Source: Chitinophaga parva (GTDB taxonomy: Bacteria; Bacteroidota; Bacteroidia; Chitinophagales; Chitinophagaceae). Taken from it: a stretch of DNA of 64,000 nucleotides. A model generated the notes under the pieces. It saw nothing but the letters and a program-made list of their open reading frames with translations. It did no database searches and was not told where the DNA came from. The translations under genes were made by a program, and so were the position numbers. Location of the stretch: contig NZ_QCYK01000001.1 in assembly GCF_003071345.1 (NCBI RefSeq), forward strand, positions 1,674,001 through 1,738,000, written 5' to 3'. Shown here one piece after another: positions 27,576 to 35,141 of the stretch (its first letter is position 1; each line of letters starts with the position of its first letter).

Positions 27576-28244
27576 ATGAAACTTTATCTCATTCCATCAC
27601 CCATTGGCAACCTGGCAGACATTACTTACCGGGCCGTGAAAGTGCTGGAAGAATCAGACCTCATCCTGGCCGAAGATACCCGTACTTCTGGTGTATTGCT
27701 CAAGCATTATAACATCCAGACGCCGATGACCGCTTATCACCAGCACAATGAGCACAAGGTGCTGCAACACCTGGTGCAGCAGCTGCAAGGCGGCCGGCAA
27801 ATGGCCCTGCTCACGGATGCCGGCACCCCCGGCGTATCCGACCCGGGCTTCCTGCTGGTGCGCGAGTGTGTACGCGCCGGTATACCAGTGGAATGCCTCC
27901 CCGGCGCCACCGCGTTTGTGCCCGCCCTGGTAAACAGTGGCATCCCCATGAACCGCTTTTCCTTTGAAGGCTTCCTGCCCCTGAAAAAAGGCCGACACAC
28001 CCTGCTCACCCAACTCAGTACGGATGAACGTACCATGGTGTTTTATGAAAGCCCCATGCGCCTGGTAAAAACCCTCGATGACTTTATCCAGTATTTCGGG
28101 CCGGACCGCCAGGTGAGCGTAAGCCGGGAGCTCACCAAGATGTTTGAAGAGAACAAACGGGGCACCCTGCAGGAAGTGCGCGATTATTTTAATGAAAAAG
28201 GTGTGAAGGGCGAGATCGTGATCGTGCTGGCGGGGAAGGAGTAG
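27576..28244 (+). CDS. rsmI: 16S rRNA 2'-O-ribose C1402 methyltransferase
   Basis: A SAM-dependent tetrapyrrole-methylase-fold enzyme that methylates the ribose of C1402 in 16S rRNA. The 222-residue protein has the RsmI blocks: LYLIPSPIGNLADITYRAV, EDTRTSGVLLKHY, LTDAGTPGVSDPGFLLVREC, FEGFLP and REFELTK-like SRELTKMFEE. It lacks the C-terminal extension of the longer E. coli protein. The start is ATG 27576, since homologs start just before LYLIP. The longer upstream frame reads through the hairpin and is not used. Confidence 0.93.
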   Translation: MKLYLIPSPIGNLADITYRAVKVLEESDLILAEDTRTSGVLLKHYNIQTPMTAYHQHNEHKVLQHLVQQLQGGRQMALLTDAGTPGVSDPGFLLVRECVRAGIPVECLPGATAFVPALVNSGIPMNRFSFEGFLPLKKGRHTLLTQLSTDERTMVFYESPMRLVKTLDDFIQYFGPDRQVSVSRELTKMFEENKRGTLQEVRDYFNEKGVKGEIVIVLAGKE

Positions 28245-28301
28245 GAACAAGATTACTTTTTTCCTACTTTTAGCGGCACTAAACCGCTTAACAAAATAGG
28301 A

Positions 28302-30182
28302 ATGAGCAATTTTCTGAAACAGGGACTGGCCCTTGCCGCCCTCACATCCGCCAGCCTGGTGACCCATGCGCAGGCAGACCGTTGGCAGCAGCATGTGCAC
28401 TACAAAATGAATGTGACCGTGGATGCTAAAGCCCACACCTTTACCGGCACCCAGCACCTGGAGTACACGAACAACTCGGAAGATACCCTCAAGAAAGTTT
28501 TCTATCACCTTTACTGGAATGCATTTCAGCCCGGTAGTGAAATGGATGTGCGCAGCCGCGAGCTGGGTAAGATCCGCCTGCCAAATGGCCGCCAGGACTG
28601 GGATGCCCGTGTGAAAGACCGCATCTTTAACCTGAAGCCCAATGAAATTGGCTACCAGCGCGTGTCTGGCTTTAAATATGATGGCCGCCCCCTGGCAACA
28701 AAAACCGTGGGCACTATCCTGGAAGTAGTGCTGGACAAGCCGCTGCTCCCGCACAGCAAGGCCACTTTTGACCTCAGTTTTGAAGCCCAGGTGCCCGTGC
28801 AGATCCGCCGCAGTGGCCGTGATAACCGCGAAGGCGTGGACTATTCCATGTCACAGTGGTACCCGAAAATGTGTGAATATGATTACGAAGGATGGCATGC
28901 CACCCCTTACATTGCCCGTGAGTTTTATGGCGTGTGGGGCGATTATGATGTGCACATCACCATTGATAAAAAATACGTACTGGCCGGCACCGGCTACCTG
29001 CAAAATCCCGCGGAAATCGGCTACGGGTATGAATCAGCAGGCATGAAGGTGAAGCGCCCTGCGGGCAGTACGCTCACCTGGCATTTCCTGGCGCCCAATG
29101 TGCATGACTTTGTATGGGCCGCAGACCCGGAGTACAAGCACCTGAAAACCCAGGTGGATGGCCCCGATGGCTTCACCGCCCACTTCTTTTTCCTGCCCAA
29201 TGATACCACCAATGTAAGCTGGCCGGAGCTGGTGCGCCGCGTGCCCATTGCTTACGAGTACATCAAGGCGCATTACGGCGCTTACCCATACAAGCAATAT
29301 TCCTTTATCCAGGGTGGCGATGGCGGCATGGAATATCCCATGGCCACCCTCATCCTGGGCAATGGCAAGCCCGATGGTCTTTATGGCGTGGCGATGCACG
29401 AATGGATGCACAGCTGGTACCAGGGCATGTTTGCCACTAATGAAAGCCTGTACCCCTGGATGGACGAAGGCTTCACCACCTTTGCAGAAAATAATGTCGT
29501 CTACCACACCACGGATTCCCTGAAGGGCCGCTGGCCTTTACAGGACACCTACCGCAGCTATTTTTACCTGGCTGCCTCCGGCCTGGAAGAGCCCATGAGC
29601 ACGCACGCAGACCATTACAATACTAACTTTGGCTACAGCCTCACGGCCTATTCCAAAGGCGCCACCTTCCTGGAGCAACTGGGCTACGTGATAGGCGCCC
29701 CCGCGCGCGATGCAGGTCTGCTGCGTTATTACCGCACCTGGCGCTTCAAGCACCCCAATCCCAATGACTTCATCCGCGTGATGGAGCAGGAGAGCGGCCT
29801 GGCGCTGGACTGGTACAAACAATACTTCGTGTACTCCACCAAGCATATTGATTACGGGATTGACAGTGTGTATGCAAAGGATGGTAAAACCGTGGTGCGC
29901 CTGCGCCGCATTGGCCTGTTCCCCATGCCCATAGACCTGGTGGTGACCTCCAGGCAAGGCACGCCCGTGATGCACTACATTCCGCTCACGCTCATGTATG
30001 GCAACAAACCCAACGAGTATCCCGGCATGCAGCGCGTGATCCACGATGGATGGCCCTGGGTTAACTATACTTACGATGTAGAGATAGACGCTCCCCTGGA
30101 AAGCCTTGCCAGCATTGAGATAGATCCCAGCGGCCGCCTGGCGGATGTGGACAGGAGGAATAACAGGGCGGTATTGCAGTAA
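28302..30182 (+). CDS. M1 family metallopeptidase, exported
   Basis: A 626-residue gluzincin aminopeptidase-like protein. A signal peptide of about 23 residues ends in THAQA. An N-terminal beta-sandwich domain precedes the zinc site H366-E367-x-x-H370 with E389 18 residues later (WMDEGFTTF). GGDGGMEYPM supplies the usual GxMEN-like substrate loop, here as GGMEYP, in which Tyr replaces Asn. The protein is predicted to be periplasmic or outer-surface and to trim peptides. Its stop codon touches a GTACAAC heptad element that contains its terminator. Confidence 0.93.
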   Translation: MSNFLKQGLALAALTSASLVTHAQADRWQQHVHYKMNVTVDAKAHTFTGTQHLEYTNNSEDTLKKVFYHLYWNAFQPGSEMDVRSRELGKIRLPNGRQDWDARVKDRIFNLKPNEIGYQRVSGFKYDGRPLATKTVGTILEVVLDKPLLPHSKATFDLSFEAQVPVQIRRSGRDNREGVDYSMSQWYPKMCEYDYEGWHATPYIAREFYGVWGDYDVHITIDKKYVLAGTGYLQNPAEIGYGYESAGMKVKRPAGSTLTWHFLAPNVHDFVWAADPEYKHLKTQVDGPDGFTAHFFFLPNDTTNVSWPELVRRVPIAYEYIKAHYGAYPYKQYSFIQGGDGGMEYPMATLILGNGKPDGLYGVAMHEWMHSWYQGMFATNESLYPWMDEGFTTFAENNVVYHTTDSLKGRWPLQDTYRSYFYLAASGLEEPMSTHADHYNTNFGYSLTAYSKGATFLEQLGYVIGAPARDAGLLRYYRTWRFKHPNPNDFIRVMEQESGLALDWYKQYFVYSTKHIDYGIDSVYAKDGKTVVRLRRIGLFPMPIDLVVTSRQGTPVMHYIPLTLMYGNKPNEYPGMQRVIHDGWPWVNYTYDVEIDAPLESLASIEIDPSGRLADVDRRNNRAVLQ

Positions 30183-30183
30183 A

Positions 30184-30359
30184 AATTGTACAACGTACAA
30201 CGTACAACGTACAACGTATTTTAAATATAAAATCCCCGCACCATGTGGTCCTGGTGCGGGGATCTCTTTTTGTGGGTGGTGCCTCTTTCCATGGCTTTGT
30301 GTGGTCCCATAGCCCTGGCGTTTGCGCTGTGTTCATGGTACGTTGTACACCGTACAGCG
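30184..30359. repeat. Inverted heptad-repeat element, GTACAAC type, enclosing a terminator
   Basis: The left arm (30184-30218) is AATT followed by four GTACAAC units. The right arm (30337-30359) is GTACGTT-GTACACC-GTACAGC. The arms are complementary. The element starts 1 nt after the M1 peptidase stop. Confidence 0.85.
30232..30271 (+). terminator. Terminator of the M1 peptidase gene
   Basis: A perfect 11-bp stem ATCCCCGCACC / GGTGCGGGGAT followed by CTCTTTTTG, placed between the arms of the heptad element. Confidence 0.9.
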
Positions 30360-30388
30360 AGAAGCGCCCTGCCACATTTATTCAGTCA

Positions 30389-30598
30389 CTATTCCAACAC
30401 TGCGCATTCATATCCTTCCTGTTTTACGAAAGCAATGACGGCTGCCTCCTGCAGTTGCAGGGCTTCTATGCGCAGTACCTTGTCGCAGTCATCGAGATCC
30501 ACGTGGCAGGACAGTACACGGAACTGGTCTTGCAGGGCATTAACAATGTGTTGCCGTTCATCGCTCGTATTGATATTGGTTTTGAATACACTAATCAT
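30389..30598 (-). CDS. HMA-like small protein without the CxxC motif
   Basis: A 69-residue protein whose predicted beta-alpha-beta-beta-alpha-beta pattern resembles heavy-metal-associated (copper-chaperone) domains: VFKTNI at the first strand, HIVNALQDQF helix, CHVDLDDCDKVLRIEAL strands, AVIAFVKQEGYECAVL at the end. The metal-binding CxxC after strand 1 is missing, so it probably does not carry metal in the usual way. It is the third gene downstream of the sigma factor on the same strand. It could be a regulatory partner; this is inference. Confidence 0.7.
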   Translation of the reverse strand: MISVFKTNINTSDERQHIVNALQDQFRVLSCHVDLDDCDKVLRIEALQLQEAAVIAFVKQEGYECAVLE

Positions 30599-30656
30599 AA
30601 CAGTCAGGTTTTAGAATGGAGGAAGTGTTGGGCAGTAGTGTTATTGTAAACTGGTT

Positions 30657-31130
30657 TTATGCCATATCACTGCCGGGCTCCGGGGGCGGTTCGGGGCCGC
30701 GGCGGGTGTCGTTGTAGCCGGGATCATGGTAGCCCCGGTGGCGTTCGCGGGCACGGGCACTCTCCCGGGAACGGTCTGCGTCGCGGAAGGGCCCACCTTC
30801 GCGGAAGCGGCTGCCGCAGCGGCGGAAGGCGTCCCGCATTTTTTCCTTGTCTTCTTCACTCATGTGCTCCAGGCGGCTGCGCATCTTCTCGCGCCAGTGC
30901 TCACGGCCTTTCCAGCCCCAGGGGCCGCCCTTGCCACCGCTGAGCAGCAGTTTGCTCAGCACAAACAGGCCAAAGGCTTGCCAGAAGGTGATCTGCGGGC
31001 CATGAAAGAGTTCCGGCACCAGCCAGTTCCAGAGTGACATCACCACCAGTCCTATCACGGCCACGAAGGCCACGATGCAGAGGAGGATCTTAATTGCTTT
31101 CCTGGCTTTCCAGCCACGTTCATATCTCAT
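30657..31130 (-). CDS. Small membrane protein downstream of an ECF sigma factor
   Basis: A 157-residue protein with two hydrophobic helices (about 14-36 and 46-63) and a highly charged Arg/Glu-rich tail (RSRLEHMSEEDKEKMRD and on) ending in a Pro/Asp-rich segment. I recognise no domain. It is 43 bp downstream of the sigma factor gene and so is likely cotranscribed. That position suits a membrane-bound anti-sigma factor, but the usual zinc-binding anti-sigma motif is absent. It could instead be a stress membrane protein controlled by the sigma factor. Confidence 0.72.
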   Translation of the reverse strand: MRYERGWKARKAIKILLCIVAFVAVIGLVVMSLWNWLVPELFHGPQITFWQAFGLFVLSKLLLSGGKGGPWGWKGREHWREKMRSRLEHMSEEDKEKMRDAFRRCGSRFREGGPFRDADRSRESARARERHRGYHDPGYNDTRRGPEPPPEPGSDMA

Positions 31131-31173
31131 GATTTATATTTTTAAAAGTAAAGGGTAAATATGGCGCTGCGGA

Positions 31174-31761
31174 TCAGTTGTCCTGCAGCTCCTGGTACAG
31201 ATCGGCCAGGCGCTGGCGCAGGTATAGCACTGCATAGCGTTTGCGGCTCAGCAGCGTGTTAACGGAAACCCCGGTATCGGCGCTCATTTGTTTGAATGAT
31301 TTTCCTTCCACCTCATGCTGCAGGAACACGGTGCGTTGTTCTTCCGGCAGCTCTTCAATGGCCTCCATAATGCTTTCCAGCAGCAGCTTGCGCAGCATGG
31401 GCCCGTCGGCCCCGGTGCCGGCATCGGCCAGCAGTTCTTCCAGGAAAAAGCTTTCTTCCCCATCCTTTTCCTTCACGTGATCGGAAAAGGTGGATTCGCG
31501 CTTCTTGCGGAACCAGTCCGTAATGCGGTTACGCGTCACCGCAAAAAGCCAGCTGGTGATGGAATCTACCTGGGCGCCCAGGCGTAAATACTCGGTAAAC
31601 TGGTAAAAAACATCCTGCAGGATATCTTCCGCATCGGCCACATTCTTCACCCGCTTCCGGATAAATTGCAGCAACCGCTTTCGCTCCTGCTGCACCGTAG
31701 CCTGGATACGATCATTCTGTTCCCGCGACATGGGCATGTTTGTGAGGGCCAATTCTTTCAT
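31174..31761 (-). CDS. ECF sigma-70 family RNA polymerase sigma factor
   Basis: A 195-residue extracytoplasmic-function sigma factor. Region 2 (about residues 25-95) has NVADAEDILQDVFYQFTEY and SWLFAVTRNRITDWFRKKR. Region 4 (about 130-185) has ELPEEQRTVFLQHEVEG and the helix-turn-helix SFKQMSADTGVSVNTLLSRK. It directs core polymerase to a small regulon in response to an envelope signal that cannot be read from sequence. The two genes downstream probably form its operon, and a CDF metal exporter lies divergently. The start MKELALTNMPMS is the first of several Met codons; Met9 or Met11 are alternatives. Confidence 0.93.
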   Translation of the reverse strand: MKELALTNMPMSREQNDRIQATVQQERKRLLQFIRKRVKNVADAEDILQDVFYQFTEYLRLGAQVDSITSWLFAVTRNRITDWFRKKRESTFSDHVKEKDGEESFFLEELLADAGTGADGPMLRKLLLESIMEAIEELPEEQRTVFLQHEVEGKSFKQMSADTGVSVNTLLSRKRYAVLYLRQRLADLYQELQDN

Positions 31762-31909
31762 CGTAATAAGGAAGACGAACGATAAAGCCCCATATTTTAA
31801 GATGATGGAAAAAAGTTAAACGTTATCCCTTAAAGATACGTCGCCGCCGGGCCTGGTAATTGTTTTTCAATGCATTGCGAAATAATTATATCCGGTAGGC
31901 TGTTTATCC

Positions 31910-31944
31910 TTAATTATTAACGATTGTCAGTTAACAATTAATGG
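31910..31944. repeat. Heptad array and palindrome upstream of the CDF gene
   Basis: Five units in strict 7-bp register: TTAATTA-TTAACGA-TTGTCAG-TTAACAA-TTAATGG. TTAATTATTAAC and GTTAACAATTAA also form a 12-bp inverted repeat with one mismatch. It lies between the divergent sigma factor and CDF genes. Confidence 0.65.
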
Positions 31945-32013
31945 CCCTTCTTTTTGCCGCACGGTTGCATTTTTAGAAAAATCCGGCCCCGGAATTTAAT
32001 TTATTTTTACCGC

Positions 32014-32943
32014 ATGGCACACGATCATGATCACGACCACGGGCATGGGCACCACCACCATGCGGTTATTCCGGCAAATGGGCATTTGAATAAGGCATTC
32101 ATTATTGGCATCATGCTCAACCTGGTATTTGTAGCGGTAGAGTTTGGCGCAGGCTTTTTCAGTAGTTCCCTGGCCCTTATTTCCGATGCGGGGCATAATC
32201 TCATGGATGTGGCCAGCCTGGGCCTGTCCCTGCTGGCTTTCCGCCTGGCCAAGGTGAAGCCCAATGAGACCTTTACATATGGGTACCGTAAAAGCACGGT
32301 GCTGGCTTCTATGTTCAATGCCATTATTTTATTGGTGGGGATGGGCTTTGTAGCCTATGAGGCCATTGTGCGCATTGGCACGCCGGAAGTGGTGAAAGGC
32401 AATGTGGTGGCCATTGTGGCTGCTATTGGGATCGTGGTGAATGCTACTACTGCCCTGCTTTTTTTCCGGGATAAGGAACATGATCTGAATGTAAAGGGCG
32501 CGTACCTTCACATGGTGGCGGACGCCCTGGTATCGCTGGGGGCCGTGATCACGGGTATTGTCATCATCTTCACCGGCTGGTACTGGCTGGATGCCGTGAT
32601 CAGCATTGTGATCATCGTGGTGATCGTGATCAGCACCTGGCACCTGCTGAGCGCCAGCCTGAAACTGGCTATGGACGCAGTGCCCGCGGGTATTGAAATG
32701 GAAAAGGTAAAAGCCTGCGCCTTGAAGATCCCCGGCATCAAAGCCATCCACCACATTCACATCTGGGGGATGAGCACCACTGAAAATGCGCTCACTGCCC
32801 GGCTCCTGGTAGACGGAACCCTGAACATGGAGCAGGTGGAAAACATCAAAAACACCTTCCGCCACGAAATGCTGCACCTCAATATACAGCATGTAACCCT
32901 GGAGACGGAACTGCACCTGAACAAAGAAGCGTGCTGTGATTAG
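32014..32943 (+). CDS. Cation diffusion facilitator (CDF) transporter
   Basis: An inner-membrane Zn2+ (or other divalent cation)/H+ antiporter of 309 residues. A His/Asp-rich N-terminus (HDHDHDHGHGHHHH) precedes six hydrophobic helices. The metal site has H-x3-D-type pairs: SDAGHNLMD in helix 2 and HMVADALVS in helix 5. A cytoplasmic ferredoxin-like domain (AIHHIHIWGMS) follows, and the protein ends EACCD. I use ATG 32014, which opens the His-rich leader; an upstream in-frame start would add an atypical basic segment. Its stop overlaps the convergent rsmG stop by 4 bp. Confidence 0.94.
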   Translation: MAHDHDHDHGHGHHHHAVIPANGHLNKAFIIGIMLNLVFVAVEFGAGFFSSSLALISDAGHNLMDVASLGLSLLAFRLAKVKPNETFTYGYRKSTVLASMFNAIILLVGMGFVAYEAIVRIGTPEVVKGNVVAIVAAIGIVVNATTALLFFRDKEHDLNVKGAYLHMVADALVSLGAVITGIVIIFTGWYWLDAVISIVIIVVIVISTWHLLSASLKLAMDAVPAGIEMEKVKACALKIPGIKAIHHIHIWGMSTTENALTARLLVDGTLNMEQVENIKNTFRHEMLHLNIQHVTLETELHLNKEACCD

Positions 32944-33578
32944 TTCTTCACGTACACCACGTATTTCTCTTTAAAATAATCCTCGGGGAAGAGGTCGTAA
33001 ATGTGGGTGAGTACCGGGCGGGTGCCACTCATGGAGATCTCTTCATGAAGGTCGCCACCCTTGAGGCAAATGAGCCCGGGTCGGTGTATGGACGGATCGT
33101 TGACAGAGCGGTTGCTGGACTTCACCAGGGGCTTGCTCCAGCGCCAGAGATCCGCCAGGGGCGCTACTGCCCGCGATACCACGAAATCAAACTTGCGGTT
33201 CTTGATCTCCTCCACGCGGCTGTGTGCCGTGGTTACATTCTGCAACCCCAGTGCCGCAGCTACTTCCTGTACTACTTTTATTTTCTTGCCAATGGAATCT
33301 ACCAGGTGGAACTGCACATTGGGAAAAAAGATAGCCAGCGGGATGCCCGGGAACCCGCCACCCGTGCCCAGGTCGAGGATCTGTGAGCCGTCAGCAAAAT
33401 CATGCTCCGCTGCAATGCTCAGCGAATGCAGCACGTGCTTTTCATACAGCGCATCAATATCCTTGCGGGAGATCACATTGATCTTTTCATTCCATTCCTG
33501 GTAAAGCCCCGCCAATGCCTGCAACTGCTGCATTTGCGCCGGCGTGAAATCGTCGAAGTACTTGAGGATGATGTCCAT
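32940..33578 (-). CDS. rsmG: 16S rRNA (guanine527-N7)-methyltransferase
   Basis: Methylates G527 of 16S rRNA using SAM. The 212-residue protein has the family's N-terminal WNEKINVISRKD segment, the SAM motif ILDLGTGGGFPGIPLAI, the LVDSIGKKIKVV acidic loop, and VSRAVAPLADLW, where Arg and Ala define the active-site strand. The -7 box TACCTTTG lies 5 nt before the ATG. The stop codon interlocks with that of the convergent CDF gene, so there is no room for a terminator between them. Confidence 0.95.
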   Translation of the reverse strand: MDIILKYFDDFTPAQMQQLQALAGLYQEWNEKINVISRKDIDALYEKHVLHSLSIAAEHDFADGSQILDLGTGGGFPGIPLAIFFPNVQFHLVDSIGKKIKVVQEVAAALGLQNVTTAHSRVEEIKNRKFDFVVSRAVAPLADLWRWSKPLVKSSNRSVNDPSIHRPGLICLKGGDLHEEISMSGTRPVLTHIYDLFPEDYFKEKYVVYVKN

Positions 33579-33583
33579 GGGCG

Positions 33584-33591
33584 CAAAGGTA
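33584..33591 (-). promoter_or_regulatory. -7 box abutting rsmG start
   Basis: TACCTTTG on the minus strand, 5 nt before the ATG. The region where a -33 box should lie falls in the left arm of the heptad element. Confidence 0.5.
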
Positions 33592-33596
33592 AATTA

Positions 33597-33744
33597 AATT
33601 GTCCTAGGTCTTAGGTCTTAAGTCTTAAGTACTATGTTTTGCGGAATGTGGCCTAAAAGAAAAGGGAACAAAGCCTGTCAAGACTTTGTTCCCTTCCAGC
33701 TTGTATTTATGGCCAGTACCTAGGACCTAAGACCTAGGGCAATT
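33597..33744. repeat. Inverted heptad-repeat element, CTAGGTC type, enclosing a terminator
   Basis: The left arm has CTAGGTC-TTAGGTC-TTAAGTC-TTAAGTA (33597-33633) and the right arm CCTAGGA-CCTAAGA-CCTAGGG (33715-33744). The outer ends are AAATTG and CAATTTT. The right end touches the stop of the glycosyltransferase gene. Confidence 0.82.
33655..33694 (-). terminator. Terminator of the glycosyltransferase gene
   Basis: A perfect 12-bp stem AAGGGAACAAAG / CTTTGTTCCCTT with a 10-nt loop. Read on the minus strand it is followed by TTCTTTTAGG. It lies between the heptad arms. Confidence 0.85.
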
Positions 33745-34884
33745 TTATTTCCACTTACTCGCCTTCGGCCTTCTCACCAGCGCGGGAATGAAGATGAGGT
33801 AATACACCACCATCAATATATCCATGATCCAGCTGTACCAGAAAAGGTCTTTTTCGTCCAGTTTTTTCATGGCAGACCAGGTGATGATGCTCTGGATAAG
33901 CAGCTTCAGGCCCAGGATGCCCAGGGTGATGTAGCGCATGGGCTCGTAGAAGATGGCGGCGATGAATAACGGATAGAAAAGCAGCTGGCTGGAAGTGAAG
34001 AGGCCCAGCAGGAACTTATGCACGGCGCGGTAATGCTTGCCGGTAGACATGTGCCTTGTCTTCTGCTGGAACCAGGCCTTCCACGTGGGTTTGGGCTCAG
34101 AGTAGGTGAAGGCGTTTTTATCGATGATCACCGACACGTTGTCCGGGGTGGCGGCTTTGTTTACAAACAGGTCGTCATCGCCGGAGGCAATGTGCTGGTG
34201 GGAGGTGAAGCCCTTGTGGCGGAAAAACAGTTCACGCTTATACGCCAGGTTGCGGCCCACGCCCATGTAAGCCACGCCGGCCAGTGCATAGGAGAGATAT
34301 TGCAGCGCCGCAAAAAAGGTTTCGTAGCGGATCACTTTATTGAGGAAGCCGGGCTTCTTGGTATAAGGGCTGTAGCCCAGCACGATCTCCTTGCCTTCCG
34401 TAAATCCCTGGCTCATCAAAGACAGCCAGTGCGTGCTGGCAGGCTTGCAGTCTGCATCCGTAAGCAGCACATGCTCATGCTGGGCGTGTTTAAGCCCGAT
34501 GGAGAGCGGGTATTTTTTACCGGGAATGAACTTGGCCGCCTGCTTGATCTCGATCTGGCGGAAATGGCTGTAGCCAGGTTCTATGGAGTTAAGGTAATAT
34601 TTGCTGTCATCTTCAGAGTAGTCATTTACCACGATCACTTCATAAGCGGGGGTGTCATGACCATGATAGCGCTGTTGCAATACCGCGGGAAGGTATTTTT
34701 GCAGGTTGTGCTCCTCGTTCTTGGCGCAGATGATCACAGAAACATCTGACTTGGGGATGGACTCCTGCTCCAGTTCCTGCTTGTAAAAAGCCAGGCGGGA
34801 AAAGAAAACCAGGTAATACAATACCTGAATGGCGGCTACGCCGGCAAATACATAAAAAACGATTAATCCCAGATCTTGCAACAT
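33745..34884 (-). CDS. Family 2 glycosyltransferase, membrane-bound
   Basis: A 379-residue inner-membrane processive-type glycosyltransferase. One hydrophobic helix at about 8-30 is followed by the GT-A domain with SVIICAKNEEHNL, VVNDYSEDD, the DxD-like metal motif LLTDADCKP and GDDDLFVNKA. A QKTRHMSTGKHY segment corresponds to the Q/RxxRW box, but in altered form. About three C-terminal membrane helices (about 290-370) follow. Substrates are unknown; cell-surface polysaccharide or glycolipid synthesis is likely. No other glycan genes are nearby. Confidence 0.9.
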   Translation of the reverse strand: MLQDLGLIVFYVFAGVAAIQVLYYLVFFSRLAFYKQELEQESIPKSDVSVIICAKNEEHNLQKYLPAVLQQRYHGHDTPAYEVIVVNDYSEDDSKYYLNSIEPGYSHFRQIEIKQAAKFIPGKKYPLSIGLKHAQHEHVLLTDADCKPASTHWLSLMSQGFTEGKEIVLGYSPYTKKPGFLNKVIRYETFFAALQYLSYALAGVAYMGVGRNLAYKRELFFRHKGFTSHQHIASGDDDLFVNKAATPDNVSVIIDKNAFTYSEPKPTWKAWFQQKTRHMSTGKHYRAVHKFLLGLFTSSQLLFYPLFIAAIFYEPMRYITLGILGLKLLIQSIITWSAMKKLDEKDLFWYSWIMDILMVVYYLIFIPALVRRPKASKWK

Positions 34885-35104
34885 AGTAAGAACAAAAATA
34901 TAATTTTTTCTTTATTTGTATAGCGCTGTGGATAAAAACGCCTACAATGAAATAGCCAGGTCATATGGCTGGTTGGCACAGCAGGGGACGCCTGGTATAA
35001 GGTTTAGTAAATGCTAAACAATGTGTAGGGATTTCCCATTACAGCCATAACAACCGGTACCGTGCCGGGGATCATTCGTGGTAACAAACATAAAACTTTT
35101 AAGA

Positions 35105-35112
35105 TACTTTTG
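35105..35112 (+). promoter_or_regulatory. -7 box of tgt
   Basis: TACTTTTG matches TAnnTTTG and lies 29 nt before the TTG start of tgt. Confidence 0.45.
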
Positions 35113-35141
35113 CAGGCTGTAATACATAAAATACATCTGAT

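Noticed and set aside
34930..35019. 29-codon GTG ORF between the glycosyltransferase gene and tgt
   Set aside because: Too short, with no promoter, terminator or recognisable peptide.
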